Assembly (NCBI RefSeq): GCF_019308355.1
Contig: NZ_JAAGKM010000004.1
Location: forward strand, 62,001-126,000
Reading direction: 5' to 3'
DNA from: Empedobacter falsenii
GTDB taxonomy: Bacteria; Bacteroidota; Bacteroidia; Flavobacteriales; Weeksellaceae
DNA length: 64,000 nt
The notes under the pieces are model-generated. The model saw nothing but the letters and a program-made list of their open reading frames with translations, was not told where the DNA came from and made no database searches. How positions within the stretch are numbered: the first letter of the stretch is position 1; every line of letters starts with the position of its first letter. The position numbers were made by a program, and so were the translations under genes. This document shows positions 44,101 to 53,294 of this stretch, piece by piece.

Positions 44101-44515
44101 TATGCTTTATAAATGTTACGTGTGTTTAATAATTCTAAAAATTTTGCAAAAAAATTAGGGTATTACAGACGTATCGCATAATATACATTGCGAAGCAATA
44201 AGGGGAAAGAATAATTCTTAAATTCGTTTCTATTCATTAAAACTACTGCGTTAAAGCTCTTTCTATTCTCAACGCTTTCGAATAAAAGGTTAAAACTCAT
44301 CAACTTTTTTTATTAAAAAAATTATAAAAATACTTGTCGCAAATATAAGTTTTTTAATTCTGTTAAAAAGATAAAATAATATTAAAATTTAGCTTTACAG
44401 AACTGATGTTTTATGATGTAAAACAAATATTCAACAATTATTCAAAAATTTATTTTTTCTTTAAGGTTTAGCAAGGTTAAATATTGTATTTTTGAAATCG
44501 TTTTGAACGTAAATT
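44101..44515. other. 415-bp gene-free gap between speA and parA
   Basis: AT-rich divergent gap. It holds the parA -7 box (44487-44494), a small hairpin ATTGC-GAA-GCAAT (44187-44199), and no ORF or tRNA that I can see. The speA promoter should also be here, but no perfect TAnnTTTG box for it was found. No parS-like 16-mer palindrome was seen. Confidence 0.6.
44487..44494 (+). promoter_or_regulatory. -7 promoter box of the parAB operon
   Basis: TATTTTTG, a perfect TAnnTTTG match, 21 bases before the parA ATG. Confidence 0.6.
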
Positions 44516-45289
44516 ATGGGTAAAATTATTGCTATTGCTAACCAAAAAGGTGGTGTTGGTAAAACGACAACTTCGTTAAACCTTGCCGCTTCATTAGGTG
44601 TTTTAGAGAAAAAAGTTTTATTAATTGACGCAGATCCGCAAGCAAATGCAACATCTGGTTTGGGTTTTGATTTGGATGAAATCGAAGCTGGAACCTATGA
44701 AGTATTGGAAAATGAAGTGCTTGCGAGCAAAGCTATTTTAAAATCAGAATCGCCAAACCTAGACTTGATGCCTGCTCATTTAGATTTAGTTGCTGCCGAG
44801 ATTGAGATTGTAGATTACGAGAACCGCGAATACATGTTAAAAAACGCGCTATCAGAAATCAAAGATCAATATGATTATATTATTATAGATTGCGCGCCTT
44901 CACTTGGTTTAATTACTTTGAATGCGCTTACAGCTGCAGATTCTGTGATTATTCCTATTCAGTGCGAATATTTTGCATTAGAAGGTTTAGGAAAATTATT
45001 AAATACGATAAAAGGAATTCAACAACATCACAACAAAGAACTGGATATTGAAGGTTTATTGTTGACGATGTATGATTCGCGTTTACGCCTTTCTAATCAA
45101 GTATTAGACGAAGTGAACAATCATTTTCCGCAAATGGTTTTCAAAACAATTATTACTCGAAATGTACGTTTGTCAGAAGCACCAAGTTTTGGCGAAACAA
45201 TTATTCAGTACGACGCAGCAAGTAAAGGTGCAGAAAATTACTTAAATTTAGCGCGTGAATTTTTAATTAACAACAACGATACAGTTTAA
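44516..45289 (+). CDS. parA: Chromosome partitioning ATPase ParA
   Basis: 257 residues, deviant Walker A ATPase (NQKGGVGKTTTSLNLAAS at 8-25, IIDCAPSLG as Walker B). It binds DNA non-specifically and positions the ParB-parS complex. First gene of the parA-parB-DUF5683-dapB-lepB run, with parB 5 bp behind. The length matches chromosomal ParA/Soj. Confidence 0.97.
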   Translation: MGKIIAIANQKGGVGKTTTSLNLAASLGVLEKKVLLIDADPQANATSGLGFDLDEIEAGTYEVLENEVLASKAILKSESPNLDLMPAHLDLVAAEIEIVDYENREYMLKNALSEIKDQYDYIIIDCAPSLGLITLNALTAADSVIIPIQCEYFALEGLGKLLNTIKGIQQHHNKELDIEGLLLTMYDSRLRLSNQVLDEVNNHFPQMVFKTIITRNVRLSEAPSFGETIIQYDAASKGAENYLNLAREFLINNNDTV

Positions 45290-45294
45290 ATAAA

Positions 45295-46185
45295 ATGGCA
45301 AAGCCAAACAAAAATAATCGCTTAGGACGTGGATTATCTGCTCTATTAAAGGATGAACCAACTGTAAAAACAGCACAAGATGAAGGTGCAAAGAAATTGG
45401 TTGGAAACATTTTGGAAATAGATTTAGAAAAAATCACCGCGAATCCTTGGCAGCCACGAACTAATTTCGATAAAAAAGCTTTAGAGGAATTGGTTTCGTC
45501 TATTCAAACATTAGGCGTTATTCAACCGATTACGATTCGTAAAAAACCAACTGGTGAATATGAATTGATTTCTGGTGAAAGACGTTTTCGCGCTTCACAA
45601 TTAGCTGGTAAAAAAACAATTCCAGCTTATGTACGTTTAGCAAATGACCAAGAAATGCTGGAAATGGCATTGGTCGAAAATATTCAGCGTCAAGATTTAG
45701 ATGCGATCGAGATTGCGCTTTCTTACCAACAATTGATTGATGAAATCAAGTTAACACAAGAAGAATTAAGTAAACGTGTTGGGAAAGACAGAACGTCTAT
45801 TACCAATTATTTGCGTTTATTAAAATTAGACCCAATTATCCAAACAGGAATTCGTGACGGAATGATTTCAATGGGACACGGTCGCGCTTTAATGGCTATT
45901 GATGATACTGATTTACAATTTGATATTTACGAAAAAATTGTCAAAAACAATTTATCTGTTCGCGATACAGAACGTTTAATCAAATCGATAAAAGAAGGTA
46001 AACCTGAGAAAAAAGCAACAAATGAATTACCTTCTCAGTACAAAGAAGCATTAAGTTCTATTTCAAATTCATTGAATACGAAAGTTGAAATAAAACGTGC
46101 AAATAATGGAAAAGGTAAAATAATTTTGAATTTTACTTCTGATGATGAGTTTGAACGATTAAGAAAATTTTTAAATGAGAATTAA
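45295..46185 (+). CDS. parB: Chromosome partitioning CTPase ParB
   Basis: 296 residues. N-terminal domain with ITANPWQPRTNFDKKALEEL and the CTP-binding GERRFRASQLAG motif; central helix-turn-helix (LTQEELSKRVGKDRTSITNYLRLL, in part) that reads parS; C-terminal dimer domain. It overlaps the next gene by 11 bp. I saw no parS site close by. Confidence 0.97.
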   Translation: MAKPNKNNRLGRGLSALLKDEPTVKTAQDEGAKKLVGNILEIDLEKITANPWQPRTNFDKKALEELVSSIQTLGVIQPITIRKKPTGEYELISGERRFRASQLAGKKTIPAYVRLANDQEMLEMALVENIQRQDLDAIEIALSYQQLIDEIKLTQEELSKRVGKDRTSITNYLRLLKLDPIIQTGIRDGMISMGHGRALMAIDDTDLQFDIYEKIVKNNLSVRDTERLIKSIKEGKPEKKATNELPSQYKEALSSISNSLNTKVEIKRANNGKGKIILNFTSDDEFERLRKFLNEN

Positions 46186-46753
46186 AGCATTCTTACTTGG
46201 ATTAACGATCTCTTCGACGTTTGCTTTCGGTCAAGTTAAAACGGATTCTTTAGTCGTTGTCGAAAATAATGTTATTGTAAACGATACAATGAGCGTAACT
46301 AAAGAAGCATTAATGGAGAAAAGTCCAATTAGAGCCTCTTTGTATTCGGCTATTTTACCTGGTGCTGGACAATTGTATAACAAAAAATGGTTAAAAGCAC
46401 CTATTGCGCTTGGTTTAGTAGGTACAGGAACAGGTTTTACGATTTATTACAATAATTTGTACAAAAAATACCGAAAAGCTTATATTGCGGTAAGAGAAGG
46501 AACACCAAACGAATTCACAGGAATTTTATCTGCAGAGCAATTGGCAGTTATTCAAGATGATTACAAACGAAAACGCGATTATAGTGTCGCTTTAACTGCA
46601 TTAGCTTATTTATTAAATATTGTAGATGCAACAGTAGATGCGCATTTATTCACAGTTCGTAATGACACAGAAATGTCATTCAAACCAACAGTCATTCAAG
46701 ATGAAATGACATTAGAGCCAGTTTTAGGATTGGCATTTAACTTAAAATTTTAG
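46175..46753 (+). CDS. DUF5683 domain protein, exported
   Basis: 192 residues with a signal peptide (FLLGLTISSTFAFGQ). The DUF5683 core is SLYSAILPGAGQLYNKKWLKAP, two hydrophobic stretches (about 72-90 and 130-145) and KKYRKAYIAVREG. It is conserved beside parAB and lepB in flavobacteria. An envelope role is likely from the signal peptide and neighbours, but it is not proven. It starts inside the parB stop region, so it is translationally coupled. Confidence 0.92.
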   Translation: MRIKAFLLGLTISSTFAFGQVKTDSLVVVENNVIVNDTMSVTKEALMEKSPIRASLYSAILPGAGQLYNKKWLKAPIALGLVGTGTGFTIYYNNLYKKYRKAYIAVREGTPNEFTGILSAEQLAVIQDDYKRKRDYSVALTALAYLLNIVDATVDAHLFTVRNDTEMSFKPTVIQDEMTLEPVLGLAFNLKF

Positions 46754-46762
46754 AAATTACAG

Positions 46763-47467
46763 ATGAAAATTGCATTAATAGGATACGGAAAAATGGGAAA
46801 AGCCATTGAAGAAATTTTAATTCAACGCGGACACGAAGTTGTACTTAAAATATCTCGTACTCCACTTGCGGAAGAATTAAATAATGTTGAAGTTGCAATA
46901 GAATTTTCGAGACCAGAATTCGCTTACGACAACCTTAAAGTATTACTTGAAAATAAAATCGCAACAATTTGTGGAACAACAGGATGGTTAGATAAACAAG
47001 AAGAAATTAATCATTTAGCAATTTCAAATAACACCGCTTTTTTATATGCTTCTAACTTTAGTTTGGGCGTTAATTTATTCTTCGAATTAAATTCTATTTT
47101 AGCTCGAATGATGAATAAATATCGTAACGAATACCAAATTAATCTAGAAGAAATTCATCATACACAAAAGCTTGATGCACCTTCTGGAACAGCGATTACA
47201 ATTGCAGAAGGAATTATTGACAATTCAACATATAATTCTTGGTCGATGGACGAAAAAGCAAAAGACATTATTCCAGTTGAAGCAAAAAGAATCGAGGATG
47301 TTCCCGGAACACATATCGTACAATATAACTCTGATGTAGATACTATTGAGATTTCTCATACGGCGCATTCTCGCAAAGGTTTTGCCTTAGGTGCCGTGAT
47401 TGCTGCGGAATGGATTTGGAATAAACAAGGTGTTTTCACAATGAAAGATGTACTTGAACTGAACTAA
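46763..47467 (+). CDS. dapB: 4-hydroxy-tetrahydrodipicolinate reductase
   Basis: 234 residues. Second-step enzyme of the diaminopimelate/lysine branch, NAD(P)H-dependent. Rossmann start IALIGYGKMGKAIEE, ATICGTTGW, and the catalytic loop HHTQKLDAPSGTA with the conserved His and Lys. It is slightly shorter than the E. coli enzyme (273), as usual in Bacteroidetes. It is 9 bp from the DUF5683 gene and 26 bp from lepB. Confidence 0.96.
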   Translation: MKIALIGYGKMGKAIEEILIQRGHEVVLKISRTPLAEELNNVEVAIEFSRPEFAYDNLKVLLENKIATICGTTGWLDKQEEINHLAISNNTAFLYASNFSLGVNLFFELNSILARMMNKYRNEYQINLEEIHHTQKLDAPSGTAITIAEGIIDNSTYNSWSMDEKAKDIIPVEAKRIEDVPGTHIVQYNSDVDTIEISHTAHSRKGFALGAVIAAEWIWNKQGVFTMKDVLELN

Positions 47468-47493
47468 ATTAAAATACTAAATATCAAAAACTT

Positions 47494-49056
47494 ATGCATG
47501 TACTAATTTACTGGTTAATTGGTTTTATTATTGCCAATATAATCTTTGGAGCTGCAACTTGGAAATTATATAAAAATGCTGGAAAGCAAGCAATTCAAGC
47601 TTATATTCCTTTTCTAAATATCTGGAAAGGTTTAGAAATTATCCATCGTCCAAAATGGTGGATTATTCTATTTTATTTGCCAATTGTTGGTCCTATTTTT
47701 TGGTTAGTATTCTTTGTTGATTTAGGAGATTCTTACGGAAAAATTGAAACAAAAGACAAAGTCATTATGGTTTTGACTTTAGGTTTATACATTTTTGCGG
47801 TTAATTATTCTGATAATCCAAAATATTTAGGTCCAGAAAAACGCAAACCAACATTTGTTTCTTCCTTAATTTTTGCCCTTGTTTTAGCAACTTTGGTTCA
47901 TAACTGGTTTATTCAACCAATGATTGTTCCAACAGGATCGATGGAAAATACAATCAAAATTGGTGATGCTTTATTTGTAGAAAAAGTAAGTCATGGAGCG
48001 CGTGTTCCTATGACACCAATCGGAATTCCATTCTCAGAATTTATTTACCGTGATGGTTTTATCGACAAAGCACGCCTACCTTATATGCGTATTCCAGGTT
48101 GGAGAGATTTAAAATCGAACGACATTGTTGTCTTCAACTATCCTACAGATTCTATTTACAATGCGATCGATCGTAAAGATGCTTATGTAAAACGTTTAGT
48201 TGGTTTACCAGGAGAAACTGTACAGATTCGTAATGGAGTTTTATATGTAAACGATAAAAAATTCATTCCGAAAAAAGATGCACAAGTTCAGCATGCTTAT
48301 ACAGTTGTTGTAAAAACTCCTTTCAGTGATAAATTATTATACGATAATTTTGGAATCATAAGTACAGATTATAATGCTGCAAAACAAAGCGACGGAACAT
48401 TTATTTATCAATTTGCAGCTTTGACTGATGCTCATGTTACAGCAATGAAATCTAATGCAAATGTAGTTTCTGTTGAACCTATTTTACAACCTGTAGGTGA
48501 AAAAACGGAACATATTGTAAATGGAAAAATTGATAGTACAAACACTATTTTTCCAGTAAACAAAAACTGGAATCCTGATCAATACGGACCTTTATACATT
48601 CCGAAAAAAGGTGATGTAGTTGATGTTAACAAAGAGACTTTAGCGCAATATATTAACATTATTCGTCGCTATGAAAACAATACATTAAGAGTTGATTCTA
48701 CAAACGGTAAGTTTGATGTATTTATCAATGATCAAAAAACAGATAAATACGAAATCAAACAAAATTACTATTTTATGGTTGGTGATAACAGAAATCAATC
48801 ATTAGATGCACGTTTCTTTGGTTATGTTGGAGAAGATCATATTATTGGTCGTCCTATTATGATTTGGGCAAATATGAACGGAATGTTCGAGCCTGCTGCT
48901 CCTAAGAAATTTATTTGGAATCGTTTCTTTACTTCAATAAATAATGATAATCCGGACAAAACTTCGTACGGAATTTATGTTCTAATTGCCTTAATTGGTT
49001 GGATTGGATATGATATTGTAAAAGCTCGTAAAGAGAAAAAGAAGAACAAATATTAA
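47494..49056 (+). CDS. lepB: Signal peptidase I
   Basis: 520 residues, larger than E. coli LepB (324). Three or four N-terminal membrane segments (about 1-22, 55-75, 92-104, 121-143). Catalytic Ser149 in PTGSMENTI and Lys233 in DAYVKRLVGLPGE; the later box GDNRNQSLDARFFG confirms. A long insertion (about 290-400) separates the boxes, and a last membrane segment (about 497-512) ends in a basic tail. It cleaves Sec signal peptides at the inner membrane. Its large size is typical of Bacteroidetes. Confidence 0.96.
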   Translation: MHVLIYWLIGFIIANIIFGAATWKLYKNAGKQAIQAYIPFLNIWKGLEIIHRPKWWIILFYLPIVGPIFWLVFFVDLGDSYGKIETKDKVIMVLTLGLYIFAVNYSDNPKYLGPEKRKPTFVSSLIFALVLATLVHNWFIQPMIVPTGSMENTIKIGDALFVEKVSHGARVPMTPIGIPFSEFIYRDGFIDKARLPYMRIPGWRDLKSNDIVVFNYPTDSIYNAIDRKDAYVKRLVGLPGETVQIRNGVLYVNDKKFIPKKDAQVQHAYTVVVKTPFSDKLLYDNFGIISTDYNAAKQSDGTFIYQFAALTDAHVTAMKSNANVVSVEPILQPVGEKTEHIVNGKIDSTNTIFPVNKNWNPDQYGPLYIPKKGDVVDVNKETLAQYINIIRRYENNTLRVDSTNGKFDVFINDQKTDKYEIKQNYYFMVGDNRNQSLDARFFGYVGEDHIIGRPIMIWANMNGMFEPAAPKKFIWNRFFTSINNDNPDKTSYGIYVLIALIGWIGYDIVKARKEKKKNKY

Positions 49057-49104
49057 TAAAAAGAGCGATTAAAATCCTCTAAATTATAAAATTAACAACA
49101 CTAT

Positions 49105-49139
49105 AAATGTGCATTATAAGCTACTTGTAATGCACATTT
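49105..49139 (+). repeat. 12-bp hairpin between lepB and the WbqC gene
   Basis: Perfect inverted repeat AAATGTGCATTA / TAATGCACATTT with an 11-nt loop, ending 17 bp before the WbqC ATG. There is no T tract, so it is not a classical terminator. It may be a processing or stability site. Confidence 0.6.
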
Positions 49140-49156
49140 CCATATAAAATAATAGA

Positions 49157-49762
49157 ATGAAAAATACGTTTGCAGCTTTTTATTTTGGACCGATTGATTA
49201 CTATGCAGAAATGGTAAAAAGCCAAACTTTGGATATCGAAGTTCAAGAAAATTTTCAAAAGCAAACTTACCGTAACCGCATGTATATTTTGGGCGCAAAT
49301 GGTAAATTAATGTTGAATATTCCAATTTTACACAACGGAACACGTTTGTTCAAAGATTTGCAACCTTCTTATGAATATGATTGGCAAAAAGAACACATCA
49401 AATCGTTAAAATCAGCTTATCAAAGTTCTCCATATTTTGAATATTATGAAGATGAAATTATTCCAATTTTAGAACAAAAAGAGAAATTTCTTTTAGATTT
49501 TAATCTAAAAACAATTGATTTCATCAACAAGAAATTAAGCTTAGATTTGGATATTTCTAAAACTGAAACCTATCAAGATCTGAATCCTGAAAATGATTTC
49601 AGAAATCAATTTTCTGCTAAAAAAGCACCTCAATATAACTTACCAGAATATGCACAAGTTTTTGATGATAAATTTGAGTTTATAGAAGGTTTGAGTATCT
49701 TAGATTTACTTTTTAGCGAAGGACCAAGTGCCGCAGTATATTTAAAAAACTTAATAAAATAA
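49157..49762 (+). CDS. WbqC family protein
   Basis: 201 residues of the WbqC-like family (linked to O-antigen or glycan biosynthesis; role not proven). It starts AAFYFGPIDYYAEMVKSQTLDIEVQENFQKQTYRNRMYIL-like, with LNIPILHNGTRLFKDL and YQSSPYFEYYEDEIIPIL. The C-terminal motif is GLSILDLLFSEGPSA. It follows lepB after a 100-bp gap with a hairpin and precedes the S8 gene by 4 bp. Confidence 0.88.
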   Translation: MKNTFAAFYFGPIDYYAEMVKSQTLDIEVQENFQKQTYRNRMYILGANGKLMLNIPILHNGTRLFKDLQPSYEYDWQKEHIKSLKSAYQSSPYFEYYEDEIIPILEQKEKFLLDFNLKTIDFINKKLSLDLDISKTETYQDLNPENDFRNQFSAKKAPQYNLPEYAQVFDDKFEFIEGLSILDLLFSEGPSAAVYLKNLIK

Positions 49763-49766
49763 CAAC

Positions 49767-51368
49767 ATGAGAAAATTATTTATTGCTTTAGGATTTGCCT
49801 TTACATTAGGGTTTGTTCAAGCACAAACAACAGAAGTACCAAAAGAAAAATGGTATCATGCAGGTGTAGAACAAACAGGTGTTTATGGTGTAAATACTGA
49901 TCAAGCTTTACAATTCTTAAAAGACAACAAAAGAAAAGCAAATACAATTATTGTAGGAGTTTTGGACAGCGGTGTTGAAAATTTTCACGAAGATTTGAAA
50001 GCAAATATGTGGTCAAATCCAAAAGAAATTCCAGGAAACGGAATCGATGATGACAAAAATGGTTACATTGATGACGTACATGGATGGTCTTTTTTAGGAA
50101 CAGCAAAAGGAATCAATTACAATGATGATACCACTGAATTAACACGTGTTTACAAAGCTTTATCATCTAAATACGCAACTTTCGATCAAAAGAAAAATCA
50201 TGAAGCTATTGTAAAAAATCCTACTGAATATGCTGAATTTCAAAAAATTGAAAAAGAATATTTAAGCGCTGTAGGAAAAGCAAAATATAACCAACAAGTT
50301 GCTCAATCTAAATTGAATGCTGTTGAAGGTGGTGTAAATAAAATGGTTCTTGAATTTGGAGATACTAAATTAACTAAAGATATTTTAAAAAATTACCAAC
50401 CAACAGATTCTCAAATCTTAGAAGCTTTATGGATTTTTGGTGAATTGAAAGAAGAGCAATGGGTTGGGAAAACGATGAAAGAAGTTTCGAATACCTATTT
50501 AGGAGCTGCTCGTCGTGCTGCGAAGGGAGATGCTTTATCTTCTCACTTAAATTTAGATTTGGTTGATCGTAAAGATGTTGACAATCCAAATGATAAGAAA
50601 GAGCGTTTTTATGGAAACGGAGATTCTAACGGACCTGAGTCTTCTCACGGAACTCACGTTGCTGGAATTATCGGTGCTGTAAGAGGAAATAATATCGGTT
50701 CTGAAGGAACGACTGGAGGAAATAATGTAAAAATTATGTCGGTTCGTACAGTTCCAAATGGAGACGAACGCGATAAAGATGTTGCAAATGCAATTTACTA
50801 CGCAGTTGACAATGGAGCAAAAATCTTGAATATGTCTTTCGGAAAACCTTATTCTCCTGATGCAGATTTAGTTTGGGATGCGTTCAAATATGCTTCTGAT
50901 AAAGGTGTTTTAATCGTTAAAGCGGCTGGAAATAGCAACGAAGATATTGATGTTCATGTACATTATCCAACTAATTTTAGAAATGGAAATGTTGTTTCTA
51001 AATCTGTTCTTACGGTTGGTGCTTCTACTAAAGATCCAAATGCTTTAAAAGCTCGTTTCTCTAACTATGGTAAAAAATCGGTAGATGTTTTTGGACCAGG
51101 ACAAGAGATTTATGCAACATATCCAGGGGTTGATCAATATCGTTTCTTAAACGGAACTTCTATGGCTTCACCTGCTGTTGCTGGTGTTGCAGCATTGGTT
51201 TGGTCACATTATCCAAAATTAACTGCAGAAGATATTCGTAATATCTTAATGGAAACAGTTAATAAAAATGAGCAATTAAAAGAGATTTCTGTTGCTGGAG
51301 GTGTTGTAGATTCTTACAAAGCTGTACAAAAAGCTGAAGAAATTTACAAACAACGTAAATTGAAATAA
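49767..51368 (+). CDS. Secreted S8 (subtilisin) peptidase, copy 1
   Basis: 533 residues with a signal peptide (IALGFAFTLGFVQAQ). Triad Asp67 (GVLDSGVE), His294 (SSHGTHVAG) and Ser465 (NGTSMASPA), oxyanion Asn389. The Asp-His distance is 227 residues, against about 32 in subtilisin; the insertion is helical and charged (QKKNHEAIVKNPTEYAEFQK and onward). IDDDKNGYIDDVHGW after Asp67 is a probable Ca-binding turn. It starts 4 bp after the WbqC gene. No T9SS tail is seen. Substrate unknown. Confidence 0.95.
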   Translation: MRKLFIALGFAFTLGFVQAQTTEVPKEKWYHAGVEQTGVYGVNTDQALQFLKDNKRKANTIIVGVLDSGVENFHEDLKANMWSNPKEIPGNGIDDDKNGYIDDVHGWSFLGTAKGINYNDDTTELTRVYKALSSKYATFDQKKNHEAIVKNPTEYAEFQKIEKEYLSAVGKAKYNQQVAQSKLNAVEGGVNKMVLEFGDTKLTKDILKNYQPTDSQILEALWIFGELKEEQWVGKTMKEVSNTYLGAARRAAKGDALSSHLNLDLVDRKDVDNPNDKKERFYGNGDSNGPESSHGTHVAGIIGAVRGNNIGSEGTTGGNNVKIMSVRTVPNGDERDKDVANAIYYAVDNGAKILNMSFGKPYSPDADLVWDAFKYASDKGVLIVKAAGNSNEDIDVHVHYPTNFRNGNVVSKSVLTVGASTKDPNALKARFSNYGKKSVDVFGPGQEIYATYPGVDQYRFLNGTSMASPAVAGVAALVWSHYPKLTAEDIRNILMETVNKNEQLKEISVAGGVVDSYKAVQKAEEIYKQRKLK

Positions 51369-51393
51369 TTTTAAATTTAACACAACATTATAA

Positions 51394-51420
51394 AAAGGCT
51401 TCAAATTTTGGAGCCTTTTT
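51394..51420 (+). terminator. Terminator after S8 peptidase copy 1
   Basis: Stem AAAAGGCTtC / GaGCCTTTT around a loop, ending in a T run. Confidence 0.85.
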
Positions 51421-51490
51421 TGCGTTTAAACTCGAGATAATTTTAGATGTAACAATTTCGGTTGTTTCTCGACATATAGATAAATCAATT

Positions 51491-53125
51491 ATGAAAAAAT
51501 TCTTATTAAGTATATCAGTTGCCATGTTTGTTGGTGTGGCATCGTTCGCACAAGAAACGACAACTGCTCTACCATTGCCTAAAGTTGATCAAAAATATTG
51601 GCAACACGAATCTTTAGAAGAAAGTGGTGTTTATGGTGTAAATACTCAAAAAGCTTTACAATTTTTAGAATCAAAAAAACGTAAACCTTCACAGTTAATT
51701 GTTGGTGTTTTAGATTCTGGAGTTGAGATTACTCACCCAGATTTAAAAGATAATATTTGGACAAACACCAAAGAAATTGCTGGAAATGGAATTGATGATG
51801 ACAAGAATGGTTATGTTGATGATATTCATGGTTGGAATTTTATTGGAGGAAAAGATGGTAAAAATGTTGATGGAGATACATTAGAGTTAACACGTCTTTT
51901 TGTAAAATACCGCGATTTATTCGAAAAAAGTAAAGATGCAGCTTCTAACAAAACAAAATTCCCAAAAGAATTGGAAGAATATCAAAAAATAAAACCTGAG
52001 TTCGAAAATAAATTAGCCGAAGCAAAACAAAATGCAGCGCAATATGTGCAGATGAATGATATTTTCTCAGTTGCATTTCCTGCTTTGATTAAAGAATGGG
52101 GCGAAAAAGAGTTGAATGAAAAAAATATGATGTCTTTTAAACCTGTTTCTAAAGAAGCACAACAAGGGATGATTATTTTTGGTATGGTTCCGAAAGAAGC
52201 TTGGGAAGGAAAATCAATGAAAGATTTCTTAACAGAAGTTGGAAATGAAATTTCAGAAGGAACAAAATATTACAAAGAACAAGTTGAAATTAACTTGAAT
52301 ACAGAATTAGATCCTCGTCCAATTGTTGGCGATAATTATGCTGATAAATCAGAACGTTTTTACGGAAATAATGATGTAGATGGCCCTGATTCTATGCACG
52401 GAACACACGTTTCTGGAATTATTGCAGCAAAATCTGGTAACGGAATTGGAATGGATGGAATCGCTGGAAATGGTTATGTAAAAATCATGTCAGTTCGTAC
52501 AGTTCCAAATGGAGACGAACGCGATAAAGACGTTGCAAATGCCATTCGTTATGCTGCAGATAATGGAGCAAAAATCTTGAACATGTCTTTTGGAAAAGCT
52601 TATTCTCCAGATAAACAAATTGTTTGGGATGCATTTAAATATGCTGAGAAAAAAGGTCTTTTATTGATTAAAGCTGCAGGAAATGAAAACGTAAATATTG
52701 ATGACGAAATTCACTTCCCTACCGTTTATGACGACAAAGGTGTAGAAGTTTCTAAAAACGTAATTACAGTTGGAGCAAATACAATGGATAATGACAATTT
52801 AAGAGCAAGTTTTTCTAATTTTGGTAAAAAGTCTGTAGATGTTTTTGCGCCAGGAAATGAAATATATTCTACTGTTCCTAATAAAGATGGGGAATACAAA
52901 AATGAAAGCGGAACTTCTATGGCTTCTCCAGTTGTAGCAGGAGTTGCGGCTTTGGTTTGGGCACATTATCCTAAATTAACTGCAACAGATATCAAACAAA
53001 TATTGTTAGAATCTGTCAACAAAAATCCTGCTTTAACAGATATTTCTGTAACAGGCGGTGTTGTTGATGCGTACAAAGCTGTTCAATTAGCAGAAAAAAT
53101 GTATGTTGCTAAAAAATTGAAGTAA
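51491..53125 (+). CDS. Secreted S8 (subtilisin) peptidase, copy 2
   Basis: 544 residues, a paralogue of the previous gene. Signal peptide (LSISVAMFVGVASFAQ). Triad Asp75 (GVLDSGVE), His303 (SMHGTHVSG) and Ser476 (ESGTSMASP). Asp-His spacing is 228 residues, again with a large insertion. The core around VKIMSVRTVPNGDERDKDVA is nearly identical to copy 1, while the insertion has diverged. It has its own terminator. The pair looks like a recent tandem duplication with changed insertion. Confidence 0.95.
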   Translation: MKKFLLSISVAMFVGVASFAQETTTALPLPKVDQKYWQHESLEESGVYGVNTQKALQFLESKKRKPSQLIVGVLDSGVEITHPDLKDNIWTNTKEIAGNGIDDDKNGYVDDIHGWNFIGGKDGKNVDGDTLELTRLFVKYRDLFEKSKDAASNKTKFPKELEEYQKIKPEFENKLAEAKQNAAQYVQMNDIFSVAFPALIKEWGEKELNEKNMMSFKPVSKEAQQGMIIFGMVPKEAWEGKSMKDFLTEVGNEISEGTKYYKEQVEINLNTELDPRPIVGDNYADKSERFYGNNDVDGPDSMHGTHVSGIIAAKSGNGIGMDGIAGNGYVKIMSVRTVPNGDERDKDVANAIRYAADNGAKILNMSFGKAYSPDKQIVWDAFKYAEKKGLLLIKAAGNENVNIDDEIHFPTVYDDKGVEVSKNVITVGANTMDNDNLRASFSNFGKKSVDVFAPGNEIYSTVPNKDGEYKNESGTSMASPVVAGVAALVWAHYPKLTATDIKQILLESVNKNPALTDISVTGGVVDAYKAVQLAEKMYVAKKLK

Positions 53126-53178
53126 GGAAATCTTAATATCACCATTTCTTATAGTATTTAAGTAACAAAATAAACTTG

Positions 53179-53217
53179 GGTTAGATTCTATTTTTTTTAG
53201 AGTCTAACCTTTTTTTG
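53179..53217 (+). terminator. Terminator after S8 peptidase copy 2
   Basis: Stem GGTTAGA / TCTAACC around a T-rich loop, followed by seven Ts. Confidence 0.85.
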
Positions 53218-53294
53218 TATAAGATATTTCTTGTACAGATTGAATAAAAATTGTCAGTTCGAGTGATTTTTAGGAAAAATTATAAATGAATCAT

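Noticed and set aside
44187-44199. Possible riboswitch around the ATTGC-GAA-GCAAT hairpin before speA
   Set aside because: Only one 5-bp stem is evident and no known riboswitch core could be recognised; kept as part of the gap note.
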